DNA of 64,000 nt from a bacterium (GTDB lineage Bacteria; Bacteroidota; Bacteroidia; Flavobacteriales_D; Crocinitomicaceae). How positions within the stretch are numbered: the first letter of the stretch is position 1; every line of letters starts with the position of its first letter. The stretch covers positions 1 through 64,000 of the forward strand of contig JANSYQ010000004.1 of the NCBI GenBank assembly GCA_024742305.1, written 5' to 3'. Both the position numbers and the translations under genes were made by a program. Positions 55,194 through 63,961 of the stretch are shown one piece after another. The notes below the pieces were generated by a model. That model was not told the origin of the DNA. It was given only the letters and a program-made list of their open reading frames with translations, and searched no databases.

Positions 55194-56457
55194 GATTATC
55201 GTGTTTCTTTTGTTGGGCGTTGGTGCAGTTCATGCGCAAGACTCAAGTGATAAACTAAAAAAGGAACAACAACGGTTGGAGAGTAAAATCGCCAATACAA
55301 AAATGCTCCTAAAGAAAACGCAGAGCAACAAAGACGCTTCTTTCAATGAACTACAGGTAATTGAAAATCAGATTTACTATCGATCTCAATTACTGAAAAA
55401 TTACGACAATCAAATTCGCGGTGCCGAACTAAAAGTCGAACAGAAAACCGAGCAAATTGAGGCCTACGGAGAGAAGATTGAGCGCTTGAAGGCACAATAC
55501 AAAAAGCTCATTCTATACGCTTACAAGAATCGAAATAAATACGGCCGAATGATGTTCATCTTTGCGGCGAAATCCTACCATGAGGCCATCAAAAGAAACA
55601 ACTACCTGAAACGAGTGGCAGAAATTCAGGAGAATCAATTCATTGCCATTGCTCAACATCAAGAATTAATCCAAGAGGAAATCAAGCAAATTGATGAGGA
55701 AAAACAACGAAAACTAGCGGTAGTTGCCGACAAGAAAAAGGAGCGCGCCGCTATTGAGGAAGATCGAAAACGACAAGAAGCCATCTACCGTGAATTCAAG
55801 GAAGAAGAAGATGCGATTTTGGCAAAATTGAAGAAGGAAGAACGTGACCGTGAAGTTTTGCGTCAAAGAATTGCTGCTGCCATTCAACGTGAAATTGCAG
55901 AAGCCGAAGCACGTAGAAAAGCAGCCGAAGCCAAAAACGCAGCGAAGAATACGGCGAGTACTTCCACGAAGTCTACCACAACAACTAAAGCCACACCAAG
56001 TTTTGAAGCAACGAAGGAATCTGCAGCGCTGAGTGCTAATTTTGAAGGGAACCGAGGGAAACTGCCTTGGCCGGTGGAGAAGGGAACAGTGACCGAGAAA
56101 TTCGGTAAGAATCCACACCCAACTTTGAAGAATGTAACTACGAATAACCGCGGAATAGACATAAGTGCTCCTAAGAATGCGCAAGTACGTGCTGTTTTTG
56201 AAGGCGAAGTCACCAGTGTATTGAACATTCCGGGTGCTGGAAAGGTGGTCATCATCAAACATGGCGATTACCGAACGGTGTACAGCAACTTGCAAGATAC
56301 CTACGTTACTGTTGGGCAGAAAGTCTCCACCAAAAAGGTTATTGGATCGCTTTTATCGAAGAAAGATCAAAGTATTTCCGTAGCGCATTTTGAGATTCAC
56401 AAAGTCGTTGGAAGCAATGTGACGTGTTTGAATCCGTCGCTATGGGTACACCAATAA
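55177..56457 (+). CDS. M23 metallopeptidase-domain protein, EnvC-like
   Basis: This 426-residue exported protein has a signal peptide (MANVTKIIVFLLLGVGAVHAQ). Residues 30-260 are a long coiled coil rich in Lys, Glu and Gln. A low-complexity Ala/Thr linker leads to a C-terminal LytM/M23 domain (residues about 295-426: GTVTEKFGKNPHPTLKNVTTNNRGIDISAPKNAQVRAVFEGEVTS). The LytM zinc motifs are degenerate: NNRGIDI replaces the usual HxGxD and HFEIHK partly replaces HLHF. So it is probably a non-catalytic EnvC-type activator of a cell-wall amidase during division. Confidence 0.9.
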   Translation: MANVTKIIVFLLLGVGAVHAQDSSDKLKKEQQRLESKIANTKMLLKKTQSNKDASFNELQVIENQIYYRSQLLKNYDNQIRGAELKVEQKTEQIEAYGEKIERLKAQYKKLILYAYKNRNKYGRMMFIFAAKSYHEAIKRNNYLKRVAEIQENQFIAIAQHQELIQEEIKQIDEEKQRKLAVVADKKKERAAIEEDRKRQEAIYREFKEEEDAILAKLKKEERDREVLRQRIAAAIQREIAEAEARRKAAEAKNAAKNTASTSTKSTTTTKATPSFEATKESAALSANFEGNRGKLPWPVEKGTVTEKFGKNPHPTLKNVTTNNRGIDISAPKNAQVRAVFEGEVTSVLNIPGAGKVVIIKHGDYRTVYSNLQDTYVTVGQKVSTKKVIGSLLSKKDQSISVAHFEIHKVVGSNVTCLNPSLWVHQ

Positions 56458-56502
56458 TTGTAGTGAGAGTGTGAGTGCGGAGTGTGAGAGAGGAACCTTT
56501 GG

Positions 56503-57282
56503 TTAAATCAACTCAACTTTTGAAGTGTAATTATCGAAGTTGAGAAAGAATATTGTTCCTGTTAAGGAGTCCAAATTGATATTCGTTCCTTCACCCGTAA
56601 GCAAAAGATTCCCCTTTTCATCATAGAGTTCATAGCGTGTTTCTGTAGTGAATTCAATCTCGCGGTTCCCTTGAACTAGCTTCCATGAAACAGGATCTGG
56701 TGAGCCCTGAGCGGTAAAATTACTCGAATAAGCCTTCATACCAATCGGGTTTTCGGTCACAATACGAAAGGTATTTACTCCGCTGTGTTTTTCATTATTG
56801 ATGTCCGCGGTGTAGTATCCTTCAGCGTCTGGACCTTGAATTTCAACATCCACCTTTACCCATTTGTTCCAGCGGTATTGTTCAATACGGAAGGCATAAT
56901 CTTCAGGGTATTCTTTCTTCCATTTCAAAATTCCACCCTTAATGGAACCCGAATTGATGCGGGACGATTCATTGGTGAAGGCATCCATGTTCATCACCTT
57001 TGGGGTGCACCCTTCCGTGTAAGTTAACCGAACAAATAGTGGATCTCCCTTTTTCAGTCCGAAAACCGTGAGATCAATTTCGAAAATATCACTTGAGTTC
57101 ACCAACTTCTGTTCTTTACCGTTTACTTCAACTTTGGTGATGCATCGCGATTCACCATCTGAGATAACCGGGTTTTGAACAAAGATATTTTTGCCTTGGT
57201 AAGTACCTTCAATTGTAACTCCGGGTTGAGAGAACCCAACAAAAGCGGAAAATAATAAAAGGCTAAGAATGAGGTATTTCAT
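56503..57282 (-). CDS. Secreted protein of unknown function
   Basis: This 259-residue protein has a signal peptide ending FVGFSQ and is beta-rich throughout, with a pair of Cys residues (SRCITKV and EGCTPK). No family was recognised and no T9SS sorting domain is apparent. It is convergent with the M23 gene and lies 40 bases from the Fic gene, which ends on the same strand. A periplasmic or outer-membrane-associated role is likely from the signal alone. Confidence 0.75.
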   Translation of the reverse strand: MKYLILSLLLFSAFVGFSQPGVTIEGTYQGKNIFVQNPVISDGESRCITKVEVNGKEQKLVNSSDIFEIDLTVFGLKKGDPLFVRLTYTEGCTPKVMNMDAFTNESSRINSGSIKGGILKWKKEYPEDYAFRIEQYRWNKWVKVDVEIQGPDAEGYYTADINNEKHSGVNTFRIVTENPIGMKAYSSNFTAQGSPDPVSWKLVQGNREIEFTTETRYELYDEKGNLLLTGEGTNINLDSLTGTIFFLNFDNYTSKVELI

Positions 57283-57322
57283 AGAGTGAAGATATGTAAA
57301 ATGTTGTCATCCACATTCTTGC

Positions 57323-58447
57323 CTACCTAAATAAATCTAGATATTCCGTGAATACATATAACTTACCTCGTTTGGCGCCAGTAATTTCTTTGATGATCTT
57401 CAATGTTTCCAATTCGCCAATAAGTTTATAAACGGATGGCATGGATAGATTTGTTATTTCTTTCGCTTTATTTGCGTCAATCATGGGCCGGGTGAATAAA
57501 TAGTTTGTAAGCATCATTGCATTACTCGCTCTGCTTCCCATTGTTTGGATTTTTAATTCTACCTCCTTTTGAAGTTTCATAATCTGATCGAAGGTGTTAA
57601 TTCCATTCTTAGCAGTTTCTATTATTCCCACCAAGAAAAACTTGAACCATTGTTTAATATCATTAAGATTTCTCACACGCATTAGGTTCTCATAGTAAAG
57701 TTGTCTATTTCTTTCAAAAAAATCAGATAGATACAGTATTGGCATTTTTAGAATTCCCTTCTCTACCAAGTAAAGTGTTATCATGAGCCGACCGACTCTG
57801 CCATTTCCATCAAGGAATGGGTGAATTGTTTCAAATTGATAATGAATCAAAGCGATTTTAAGTAAATCAGGAAAATGAAGTTCTTGGTTATGGGCAAACT
57901 TTTCTAGATCGCTCATTAAACTTGATATTTCAGAGTGAATTGGTGGGATGAAAATTGCGTCATTGATGGATGCTCCGCCTATCCAGTTTTGACTAGTTCT
58001 ATATTCACCCGGCAACTTATTTTCTCCTCTAACACCTCGCATAAGTGTTTTATGAGATTCTTTTATCAATCGAGATGAAAATGGGAGCGTATTGAGTTGT
58101 TCGATTGCCTCGTTCAATGCTGCAATGTAGTTCTGAACTTCCTCCCAGTCTTCTCTCTTCTCCTCTTTAACATCTTCTTTATCTAGTAGAGCCTCTTCAA
58201 TATTGGTTTTAGTCCCTTCTATTTTGCTAGATTGTGTGGCTTCCTTTAAGACGTGCATACTGATGAAAAGATCAATATTTGGTATGTATTCAGAGTACAT
58301 ATCTAATCTACCGATTTGTCTATCTGCTTGTCCAAGGAGGTTGATTATCTCCATATCGTCTATTAGCCATGGCCGATTTATTTTTTCCGGTTGGAAACAT
58401 TTGTACGTGCCCTGACTTATATATATCCCTGATTTATATTTCTTCAT
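57323..58447 (-). CDS. Fic domain protein with N-terminal inhibitory helix and C-terminal HTH
   Basis: This is a 374-residue Fic protein, which usually transfers AMP from ATP to target proteins. I use the ATG at 58447; a TTG at 58453 is the alternative. The Fic motif HPFLDGNGRVGRLM is complete (about residues 209-222). The inhibitory motif SSKIEG (S-x-x-x-E-G, about residues 73-78) lies N-terminal, as in class II Fic proteins that hold themselves inactive. A winged-HTH-like C-terminus (about 320-374, MIDANKAKEITNLSMPSVYKLIGELETLKIIKEI) suggests DNA binding and perhaps autoregulation. No antitoxin gene is adjacent, consistent with intramolecular inhibition. Confidence 0.94.
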   Translation of the reverse strand: MKKYKSGIYISQGTYKCFQPEKINRPWLIDDMEIINLLGQADRQIGRLDMYSEYIPNIDLFISMHVLKEATQSSKIEGTKTNIEEALLDKEDVKEEKREDWEEVQNYIAALNEAIEQLNTLPFSSRLIKESHKTLMRGVRGENKLPGEYRTSQNWIGGASINDAIFIPPIHSEISSLMSDLEKFAHNQELHFPDLLKIALIHYQFETIHPFLDGNGRVGRLMITLYLVEKGILKMPILYLSDFFERNRQLYYENLMRVRNLNDIKQWFKFFLVGIIETAKNGINTFDQIMKLQKEVELKIQTMGSRASNAMMLTNYLFTRPMIDANKAKEITNLSMPSVYKLIGELETLKIIKEITGAKRGKLYVFTEYLDLFR

Positions 58448-58586
58448 AGTCAATTTTCTTAATCAAATCTAATCCTTATTTAAGAAAATGACAAAAAAGT
58501 TAAATAGTGGACTCAGTTATTTCAATAAAATATAATAACCTTAATTAACTTGAAGCTTATTTAAAATGAAATATAATATCTGAAAA

Positions 58587-60026
58587 TCAAGTTAATACCT
58601 CTTCTTTCTTCTTCAACTGCGCTTCCAAAACGATGAATATCGCGCAGAAGGTCCAAATAGGAACGGCGGCTTTGTCCGTATCAAGATAGTTGTTCAGAAT
58701 TCCATGAACGAAGTACGTAACTAGGGACATGATCATCGCCAAAATGATGGTGCGCATGCGCTTGTCTTCCTCGGGCCATGCATAATACAACGTAATCGAC
58801 TTGTAGAAAATGGCAGCTACAATGGCGAACATCGCAAGCATCCCCAACAATCCCATTTCAGAAAGTGGACCAAGATATTCACTGTGTGCATTTCCCATAT
58901 CGCCATTCGTTGTGGAGATAATGGTGGTGTTTTCCGGTTCTTGAAAACGCGCGTATTCAAAGGCATACGTTCCCGGACCGAATCCAAAAACGGGGCGTTC
59001 CTTAAACATTTCAATCGCACACGCCCAACGATTCAATCGCTCTAGGTTTGAAGCATCGGTAGTTACATTGGTAGCACTTTGCAATCGCTCCCCAAATTCC
59101 TCGGTAGTGTGTTCTTGTTTGTTGCGCTCCAACTCAATTTGAATGCTGTCCCAGGACATGTAGAGAAAGAAAGCGCCGATTAATGCAAGTCCTGCAAGAA
59201 TGGAAAACTTAATTCGAAGCTTGATTACGATAAGTACCATTATAGCCGCAACAACGCTCAACCAAGCAGCTCGGGTGTAGGAGAAGTACAGCCCGATCAG
59301 AGTGATAACCATTAAGGCAATCAAGGTAGTTTGAACCAAGACATTGTGCTTTTTGGAAAAATAGAGTCCAAAAATGAGCGGTGTAATGAATGCCACCGTT
59401 GCACCGTAGATGGTATGATCTTTAAAAAACGGCCACATAACCCAGTGACCTTCTTCTTCTCCAAATCCGTAGCTTGCATGAACCACAACAGTGTAGCAAA
59501 TCGCGACGATCATGGCGATGCAAAAGAGGTACAGAAAAGTTTCGATGTTTTTTCTTCTTCGGTAAATCAGAGGGCCGAATAGTAAAAGCGGAACAATGAA
59601 CCACAATTTTGCCAACAAGAATTTGAAGGAAGTCACGGGGTCCGTGCTTGTTATAGAAGTAACGAAGATCCAAAAAAGGAAAAATCCAACGGCCCAAACG
59701 ATGGGATGGCGCCAAACATACCGGGGAATGATGGCTTTACGCATCTCCATCATGAGTAGGAGAATCATCAGTCCGAAAAGCAGCGGCTCAGTAGGAATAA
59801 ACAATCCAAACCCTTCTGCATATTCCTCAATATTGATGGAAAGTGGTGCTAAAAAACCGAGTGCCAAAAAGGTGAATTCGGTGCGATAAATCGCAAAGTA
59901 AATGCCCAGTAGACCAATGGGTGCCAGCACGAAATAAGATTGATCTACCCATATCAGATAGCCTGCCAACGCCGCATAGAGAAGACTGAAGGCAACAACC
60001 CAAATATTCGTCCGCAATGATTGCAC
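58587..60026 (-). CDS. O-antigen ligase/polymerase family protein (Wzy_C)
   Basis: The 479-residue protein has about 11 to 12 membrane helices and a periplasmic loop near residues 300-390 with RPVFGFGPGTYAFEYARFQ and HSEYLGPLSEMGLLGMLAMFAIVAA. The YTRAAWLSVVAAIMVLI and NAHSEYLGPLSE phrases are characteristic of WaaL/Wzy-type proteins that join or polymerise lipid-linked polysaccharides. It starts directly after the Wzz-type gene (no gap), so they form a polymerase/length-control pair. Confidence 0.9.
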   Translation of the reverse strand: MQSLRTNIWVVAFSLLYAALAGYLIWVDQSYFVLAPIGLLGIYFAIYRTEFTFLALGFLAPLSINIEEYAEGFGLFIPTEPLLFGLMILLLMMEMRKAIIPRYVWRHPIVWAVGFFLFWIFVTSITSTDPVTSFKFLLAKLWFIVPLLLFGPLIYRRRKNIETFLYLFCIAMIVAICYTVVVHASYGFGEEEGHWVMWPFFKDHTIYGATVAFITPLIFGLYFSKKHNVLVQTTLIALMVITLIGLYFSYTRAAWLSVVAAIMVLIVIKLRIKFSILAGLALIGAFFLYMSWDSIQIELERNKQEHTTEEFGERLQSATNVTTDASNLERLNRWACAIEMFKERPVFGFGPGTYAFEYARFQEPENTTIISTTNGDMGNAHSEYLGPLSEMGLLGMLAMFAIVAAIFYKSITLYYAWPEEDKRMRTIILAMIMSLVTYFVHGILNNYLDTDKAAVPIWTFCAIFIVLEAQLKKKEEVLT

Positions 60027-61010
60027 TTAGGCTATTTTTCGAAGTTCTTTGATTCGGTCGATGATCAGAAGGGTAAACACGATGAACACGAATGCGCCTA
60101 GCGTCGCCAATAACACAATGATCATGCGTTTTGGTTTGTCTTTCTTATCAGCCGGAACTGCCGGTTCAACGACAAATTTATGGTTGAAATCTGTATTGGC
60201 ATCTGACTCTGATTGTTCGTAGGAATCCTCGAATTTGGTCAACTTGATAATACGTTCGTCGCGCTGCGTTTGAAGTCCGTCATAGGTAGCTCCAAACTTC
60301 GAGTTAATTTCGATACGCTCCTTGTAATATGCTCGATCTTCCGCATTTTTTGCCTCGTTGTAAGCACGGAACAAGTTCGCTCGACCCTCAATTGGAACCA
60401 CGCCCATTTCGGATAGACTGTCCAATTGAGCCTGAAGATTGCGTTTTTCTTCTTCAAGCATGTTTTTCTTTCGCTTGTTAATTTCGAAGGCAGGAATAGT
60501 ACGCTCGCGAACCATTTCGTTCTTCACGGTGTCAATCAAGTCAACAATTTTATTTGCTATCGTAGCGGCTTGCTCGGCGTCTTTGTCCCAAACATCAATT
60601 TGAATGGAGCCATAACGCGTTCGTGTAAACTGAATGTGATCGTCGTAGGCTTTCCCTAGTTTGTACTGCTTGTTTGGGTCGTCTTTATCGATACCGTAGT
60701 GCTCCATTAGGTCGAATTGTTGAACAATTCTGTTTCGAATCCGCGATGATGTAAGAATTTGCACCAACTGCTCGGCTTGTTCCTCTTCACCGAAGTCCAT
60801 TGCTGCCGCTTTCGCGTTACGCTGCTCAGAGAAAGATACCGTACTGGTAGCCGCTGGGAAGACAACCGCCGTAGACTTAAACTTTGGGGTTAGCAAAAGG
60901 GAGATTACAATAGACGCTGCAAAAGCAATGAACGTCCCGATGATAATGATTTTACGTTTTTTCCAAATGAACACCAAGAGGTTTTGGCGTTCTTGTTCCA
61001 ATTCGTTCAC
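60027..61010 (-). CDS. Wzz-type polysaccharide chain-length/transport protein
   Basis: This 327-residue inner-membrane protein has two membrane helices, one near the N-terminus (about residues 17-36, IIIIGTFIAFAASIVISLLL) and one near the C-terminus (about 295-315). Between them is a periplasmic domain with a coiled-coil stretch (ERTIPAFEINKRKKNMLEEEKRNLQAQLDSL). The Wzz family sets chain length or forms part of export machinery. No tyrosine kinase domain follows, so it is the short, non-kinase form. It is immediately upstream of the O-antigen polymerase/ligase gene. Confidence 0.9.
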   Translation of the reverse strand: MNELEQERQNLLVFIWKKRKIIIIGTFIAFAASIVISLLLTPKFKSTAVVFPAATSTVSFSEQRNAKAAAMDFGEEEQAEQLVQILTSSRIRNRIVQQFDLMEHYGIDKDDPNKQYKLGKAYDDHIQFTRTRYGSIQIDVWDKDAEQAATIANKIVDLIDTVKNEMVRERTIPAFEINKRKKNMLEEEKRNLQAQLDSLSEMGVVPIEGRANLFRAYNEAKNAEDRAYYKERIEINSKFGATYDGLQTQRDERIIKLTKFEDSYEQSESDANTDFNHKFVVEPAVPADKKDKPKRMIIVLLATLGAFVFIVFTLLIIDRIKELRKIA

Positions 61011-61031
61011 TCTATTCGATTTTTAGTAGCG

Positions 61032-61039
61032 CGAAGATA
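61032..61039 (-). promoter_or_regulatory. -7-like box for the Wzz-ligase operon
   Basis: On the minus strand TATCTTCG is one mismatch from TAnnTTTG, 21 bases before the Wzz-type ATG. Confidence 0.4.
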
Positions 61040-61225
61040 CAGTTTCTTTGTTCTTCGTGGTTTGTTTTTAGTTTTCCTTTCCTTGATTTGCACTTTGAAA
61101 AGCACCTACAAGTGAAGTAGCCATCTTATTAACGCAGAAATATGGTTTTATTATATCGATTCGAAACAATTTCAAGCATCTCGACTGATTTCCGTCTGCG
61201 TAGCCTTTCATTCCCTCATTTTCCG

Positions 61226-61233
61226 TATACTTG
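61226..61233 (+). promoter_or_regulatory. -7-like box for the methyltransferase gene
   Basis: TATACTTG is one mismatch from TAnnTTTG, 18 bases before the ATG at 61252. The purine run aaaaaaaggac just before the ATG is one of the few Shine-Dalgarno-like sites in the window. Confidence 0.4.
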
Positions 61234-61251
61234 CACCGCAAAAAAAGGACA

Positions 61252-62106
61252 ATGATCAAAACGTTGTATCGTTTCGTTTCCGGGAGATTTCAAAATGTTT
61301 TTTTGGATTACAAGGTGGATTTCAAACCTCGGTTTGGACATGGGAATGGTGATGCACACCCACAATTGTTGGATATCGTTGAAGCACAACGCACCACGTA
61401 TGCAGATCATCTCAATTCTTTTTTGAAGTACAAGGAAGTCTACTTCGATATCAGCAAAGCAGATCAGGAATCGGATGAAAACCAACCGGGTTGGAACAAT
61501 GATTTCCTTCCAGGAATGGACATAGTTGCGATGTACGGACTCTTACGTGAGTTGAATCCGAAGCAGTACATTGAAATTGGATCTGGAAACTCCACCAAGG
61601 TTGCTAGAAAGGCGATCAAAGAAGGAGGATTGGATACGAAAATTACTTCGATTGATCCATATCCACGAGCGCAAATTGATGCTTTAGCAGACAAGGTGGT
61701 GCGTCAACCCATTGAGGACTTGAACGATTACAGTGATATTGCAAATTTGGAGGCCGGTGATGTTTTGTTCATTGACAACAGCCATCGTTGTTTACCAAAC
61801 TCGGATGTAACCGTTTGCTTTTTAGAATTACTTCCTCAATTGAAAAAGGGCGTGATTGTTCACGTACATGATATCTACATTCCATACGATTATCCACAGT
61901 TCATGTGCGATCGAGCCTACTCAGAGCAATACGTATTGGCCGCCTTTTTATTAGCGAATCCGAAGAAGTATCGCCCTATTTTGCCAAACTACTTCATTAG
62001 TGAAGATGCTGAATTGAAGAAAATCTTGGCACCGGTTTGGGAGCATGAAAACTTGCAAGGAGTAGAGCAACACGGTGGTTCGTTTTGGTTTGAGGTTGCT
62101 GAGTAG
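61252..62106 (+). CDS. Class I SAM-dependent methyltransferase
   Basis: The protein is 284 residues from the ATG at 61252; a TTG at 61231 is too close to the promoter box. The SAM-binding motif is YIEIGSGNSTKVARKAIKEGG (about residues 103-123), with an acidic SIDPYPRAQID after the second strand and DVLFIDNSHRCLPNSDV carrying the acidic metal/catalytic region seen in Methyltransf_24-type enzymes. It may act on a sugar or lipid of the surface polysaccharide, given its neighbours, but the substrate is unknown. Confidence 0.88.
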   Translation: MIKTLYRFVSGRFQNVFLDYKVDFKPRFGHGNGDAHPQLLDIVEAQRTTYADHLNSFLKYKEVYFDISKADQESDENQPGWNNDFLPGMDIVAMYGLLRELNPKQYIEIGSGNSTKVARKAIKEGGLDTKITSIDPYPRAQIDALADKVVRQPIEDLNDYSDIANLEAGDVLFIDNSHRCLPNSDVTVCFLELLPQLKKGVIVHVHDIYIPYDYPQFMCDRAYSEQYVLAAFLLANPKKYRPILPNYFISEDAELKKILAPVWEHENLQGVEQHGGSFWFEVAE

Positions 62107-62241
62107 GGAAAAGATCAATAGATAAAAGAGAATGCTTCGACGTGTTCAGCAACCGTAAAAGTTGAAAGACACGTTTTTTCGTCATCGGTCAGCGAGGAAG
62201 TTAGTAGAATCCTTCGCGGTTTGAATGTTGGTTTTTTATTC

Positions 62242-62338
62242 ACCGCAATAACGCAAGAGGCGCAAGCTGTTGGTTTATTGAATTAATTGGCGGACGCTAG
62301 ATTATAACACGGTCATAATCTCTTGCGATCTTCGCGGT
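62242..62338. repeat. Imperfect inverted repeat, about 97 bases
   Basis: The left arm (accgcaataacgcaagag, 62242-62259) matches the reverse complement of 62320-62338 (accgcgaagatcgcaagag) with few differences. A third fragment (cttcgcggtt) lies at 62212. It may be the remains of a small mobile palindrome. Confidence 0.55.
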
Positions 62339-62408
62339 TGGTTCACAATAATGGCCATCTAACTAGTGTTCTGTCACCCTAATAATCCCATTCTATCTCG
62401 TCAGGCTT

Positions 62409-62466
62409 GCTTTCGCGAAGCTCCATCGCCGCAATGCTAGCTATGAAGGAGAAGCTTCAGCGAAGC
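62409..62466. repeat. Two CTTCGC-type short palindromes
   Basis: gctttcgcgaagc (62409-62421) and gcttcagcgaagc (62453-62466) are each near-perfect palindromes, about 30 bases apart. The same units are seen at 17817, 18054 and 24203. Confidence 0.6.
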
Positions 62467-62527
62467 AAAGCTCGATAACCAAGGGGATAGGGCGTTTTCA
62501 AACAAAAGAGTCATGCATTCTGAAATG

Positions 62528-63961
62528 CTACACTTCTCTCTTAAACACTCGGAAGAGATTTTTCAAGTCAATGATTCTGAATAAGAACATGGACCCAAGT
62601 GAAGCTGCAAGAATAGCAAAGAAGGACAATAAGCTATCTGCACGGAGGAAATGACAAATGCCTACCAAGCCTACGACATAAAGTACAAAGAGTAGAGCCT
62701 CCTTTAAGGAAACGGATACCTTCAACACGCGAATGCTATAAATGAACTGAAGCCCAGAAATAGCAGATTGCGTAATCACGGTAGCAATCGCGGCTCCTGT
62801 CGCTCCGTATTTGGGAATCAGAAATGAATTCATTCCAATATTTACCGCTACGCCGATGGCAGAAACAGTATTCAAAAAACGCATGTCTCCTCTTGCCGTT
62901 AGCAGTGTACCATACAGGATAGTTGAACACATTCCGATAAAGCTAAACATCAGTAACTGGAAGGGAAGGATACTTTCATCAATGTTTTTGCTGTAGATAA
63001 GTTTCAAAATAAACTCTCCATTGTAATAGCTGACAACCCCGAGTAGAAAGGATCCACCAATTAGCAACTTTCCGGAGGTCTTGAGAAGTGGACGGACATC
63101 CTCCATTTTTTGAAACATTCTAGAGAAAATGGGCAATAGAAGTGTGGCAAAAATCATGGCGAACTGGAAAAATGCATTTACTAAACGGAAGCCCATGGCA
63201 TAATACCCCGCTTCTTCCTTTCCATTTACGTGAAATCGTTCCACCATTACAGAGTCCACTCGCGTGTAAATCATCATCAAGAAAATCAACAAAGCATACG
63301 GGAAGCTTTGACGTACAATGCTATAAGAGAACGCTGGTTGTACTTTGAGTTTGGGAACTCCGAACTTGACGAAAAGAAGAATAACCGCCACAATAAAAGT
63401 GAGCAGGTAGCAAGCCGTTTGAATCCAAATGAACCATTCAATCTGAAAGGGTTGATTGGTTACCGGAAGATAGATCAATGCCCCACAAAAAATAATAAGT
63501 AAAAAGCGATCGAGGACACTAATGATAGCGTCGGTCTTGAAGAGCAAGGAGCCACCAAAATAACTACGCGTGTAGGCAATTAGGGCAACAATGAATTGGT
63601 TGAAAACAAGGAAACTGAGCAAATACAGCTCATAAGCATCCCATTGTAGGGCAATCGCTACGGCATACGATATAATCGCGTAAATGATAAACAACAAGAA
63701 TCGGAAGCCAAGAACCCGACCCAAGTATTTGCTTGCCATTTGCGGATGCTGTGCAACGTTTTTCGTAGTGAAATTGTTGATCCCAAAATCCAGCAGAATG
63801 TTGAAGAAGAAGGAAAAGTTGAGTAAGGCAAAGTAGATCCCGTAATCTTCCGCCGGTACTCTATTCTGAACCGCAGCGTCAATTCCAAAAATGGCCAAAG
63901 GCTTCACAAGAAGGTTCAAGAGAACCATTAAAGCCAAATTGGAAATGAACTTTTTTTGCAT
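62528..63961 (-). CDS. Polysaccharide flippase (MOP superfamily, Wzx-like), second copy
   Basis: The 477-residue transporter has about 12 to 14 predicted membrane helices. It begins FISNLALMVLLNLLVKPLAIFGIDAAVQNRVPAEDYGIYFALLNFSFFFNILLDFGINNFTTKNVAQ, as in lipid-linked oligosaccharide flippases. It differs clearly from the flippase at 49581 and is not a duplicate. Its upstream neighbour lies outside the window. Together with the Wzz, O-antigen ligase and methyltransferase genes it marks an envelope polysaccharide region. Confidence 0.92.
   Translation of the reverse strand: MQKKFISNLALMVLLNLLVKPLAIFGIDAAVQNRVPAEDYGIYFALLNFSFFFNILLDFGINNFTTKNVAQHPQMASKYLGRVLGFRFLLFIIYAIISYAVAIALQWDAYELYLLSFLVFNQFIVALIAYTRSYFGGSLLFKTDAIISVLDRFLLIIFCGALIYLPVTNQPFQIEWFIWIQTACYLLTFIVAVILLFVKFGVPKLKVQPAFSYSIVRQSFPYALLIFLMMIYTRVDSVMVERFHVNGKEEAGYYAMGFRLVNAFFQFAMIFATLLLPIFSRMFQKMEDVRPLLKTSGKLLIGGSFLLGVVSYYNGEFILKLIYSKNIDESILPFQLLMFSFIGMCSTILYGTLLTARGDMRFLNTVSAIGVAVNIGMNSFLIPKYGATGAAIATVITQSAISGLQFIYSIRVLKVSVSLKEALLFVLYVVGLVGICHFLRADSLLSFFAILAASLGSMFLFRIIDLKNLFRVFKREV

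Larger units (their letters stand above)
62107..62527. other. Gene-free stretch with inverted repeats and CTTCGC palindromes
   Basis: No gene was found in these 421 bases. They hold an imperfect inverted repeat (62242-62338) and two short palindromes (62409-62421, 62453-62466). Confidence 0.65.

Noticed and set aside
55714-56295. 193-residue minus-strand frame inside the M23 gene
   Set aside because: It is antisense to the coiled-coil coding region, whose base pattern gives long spurious frames.
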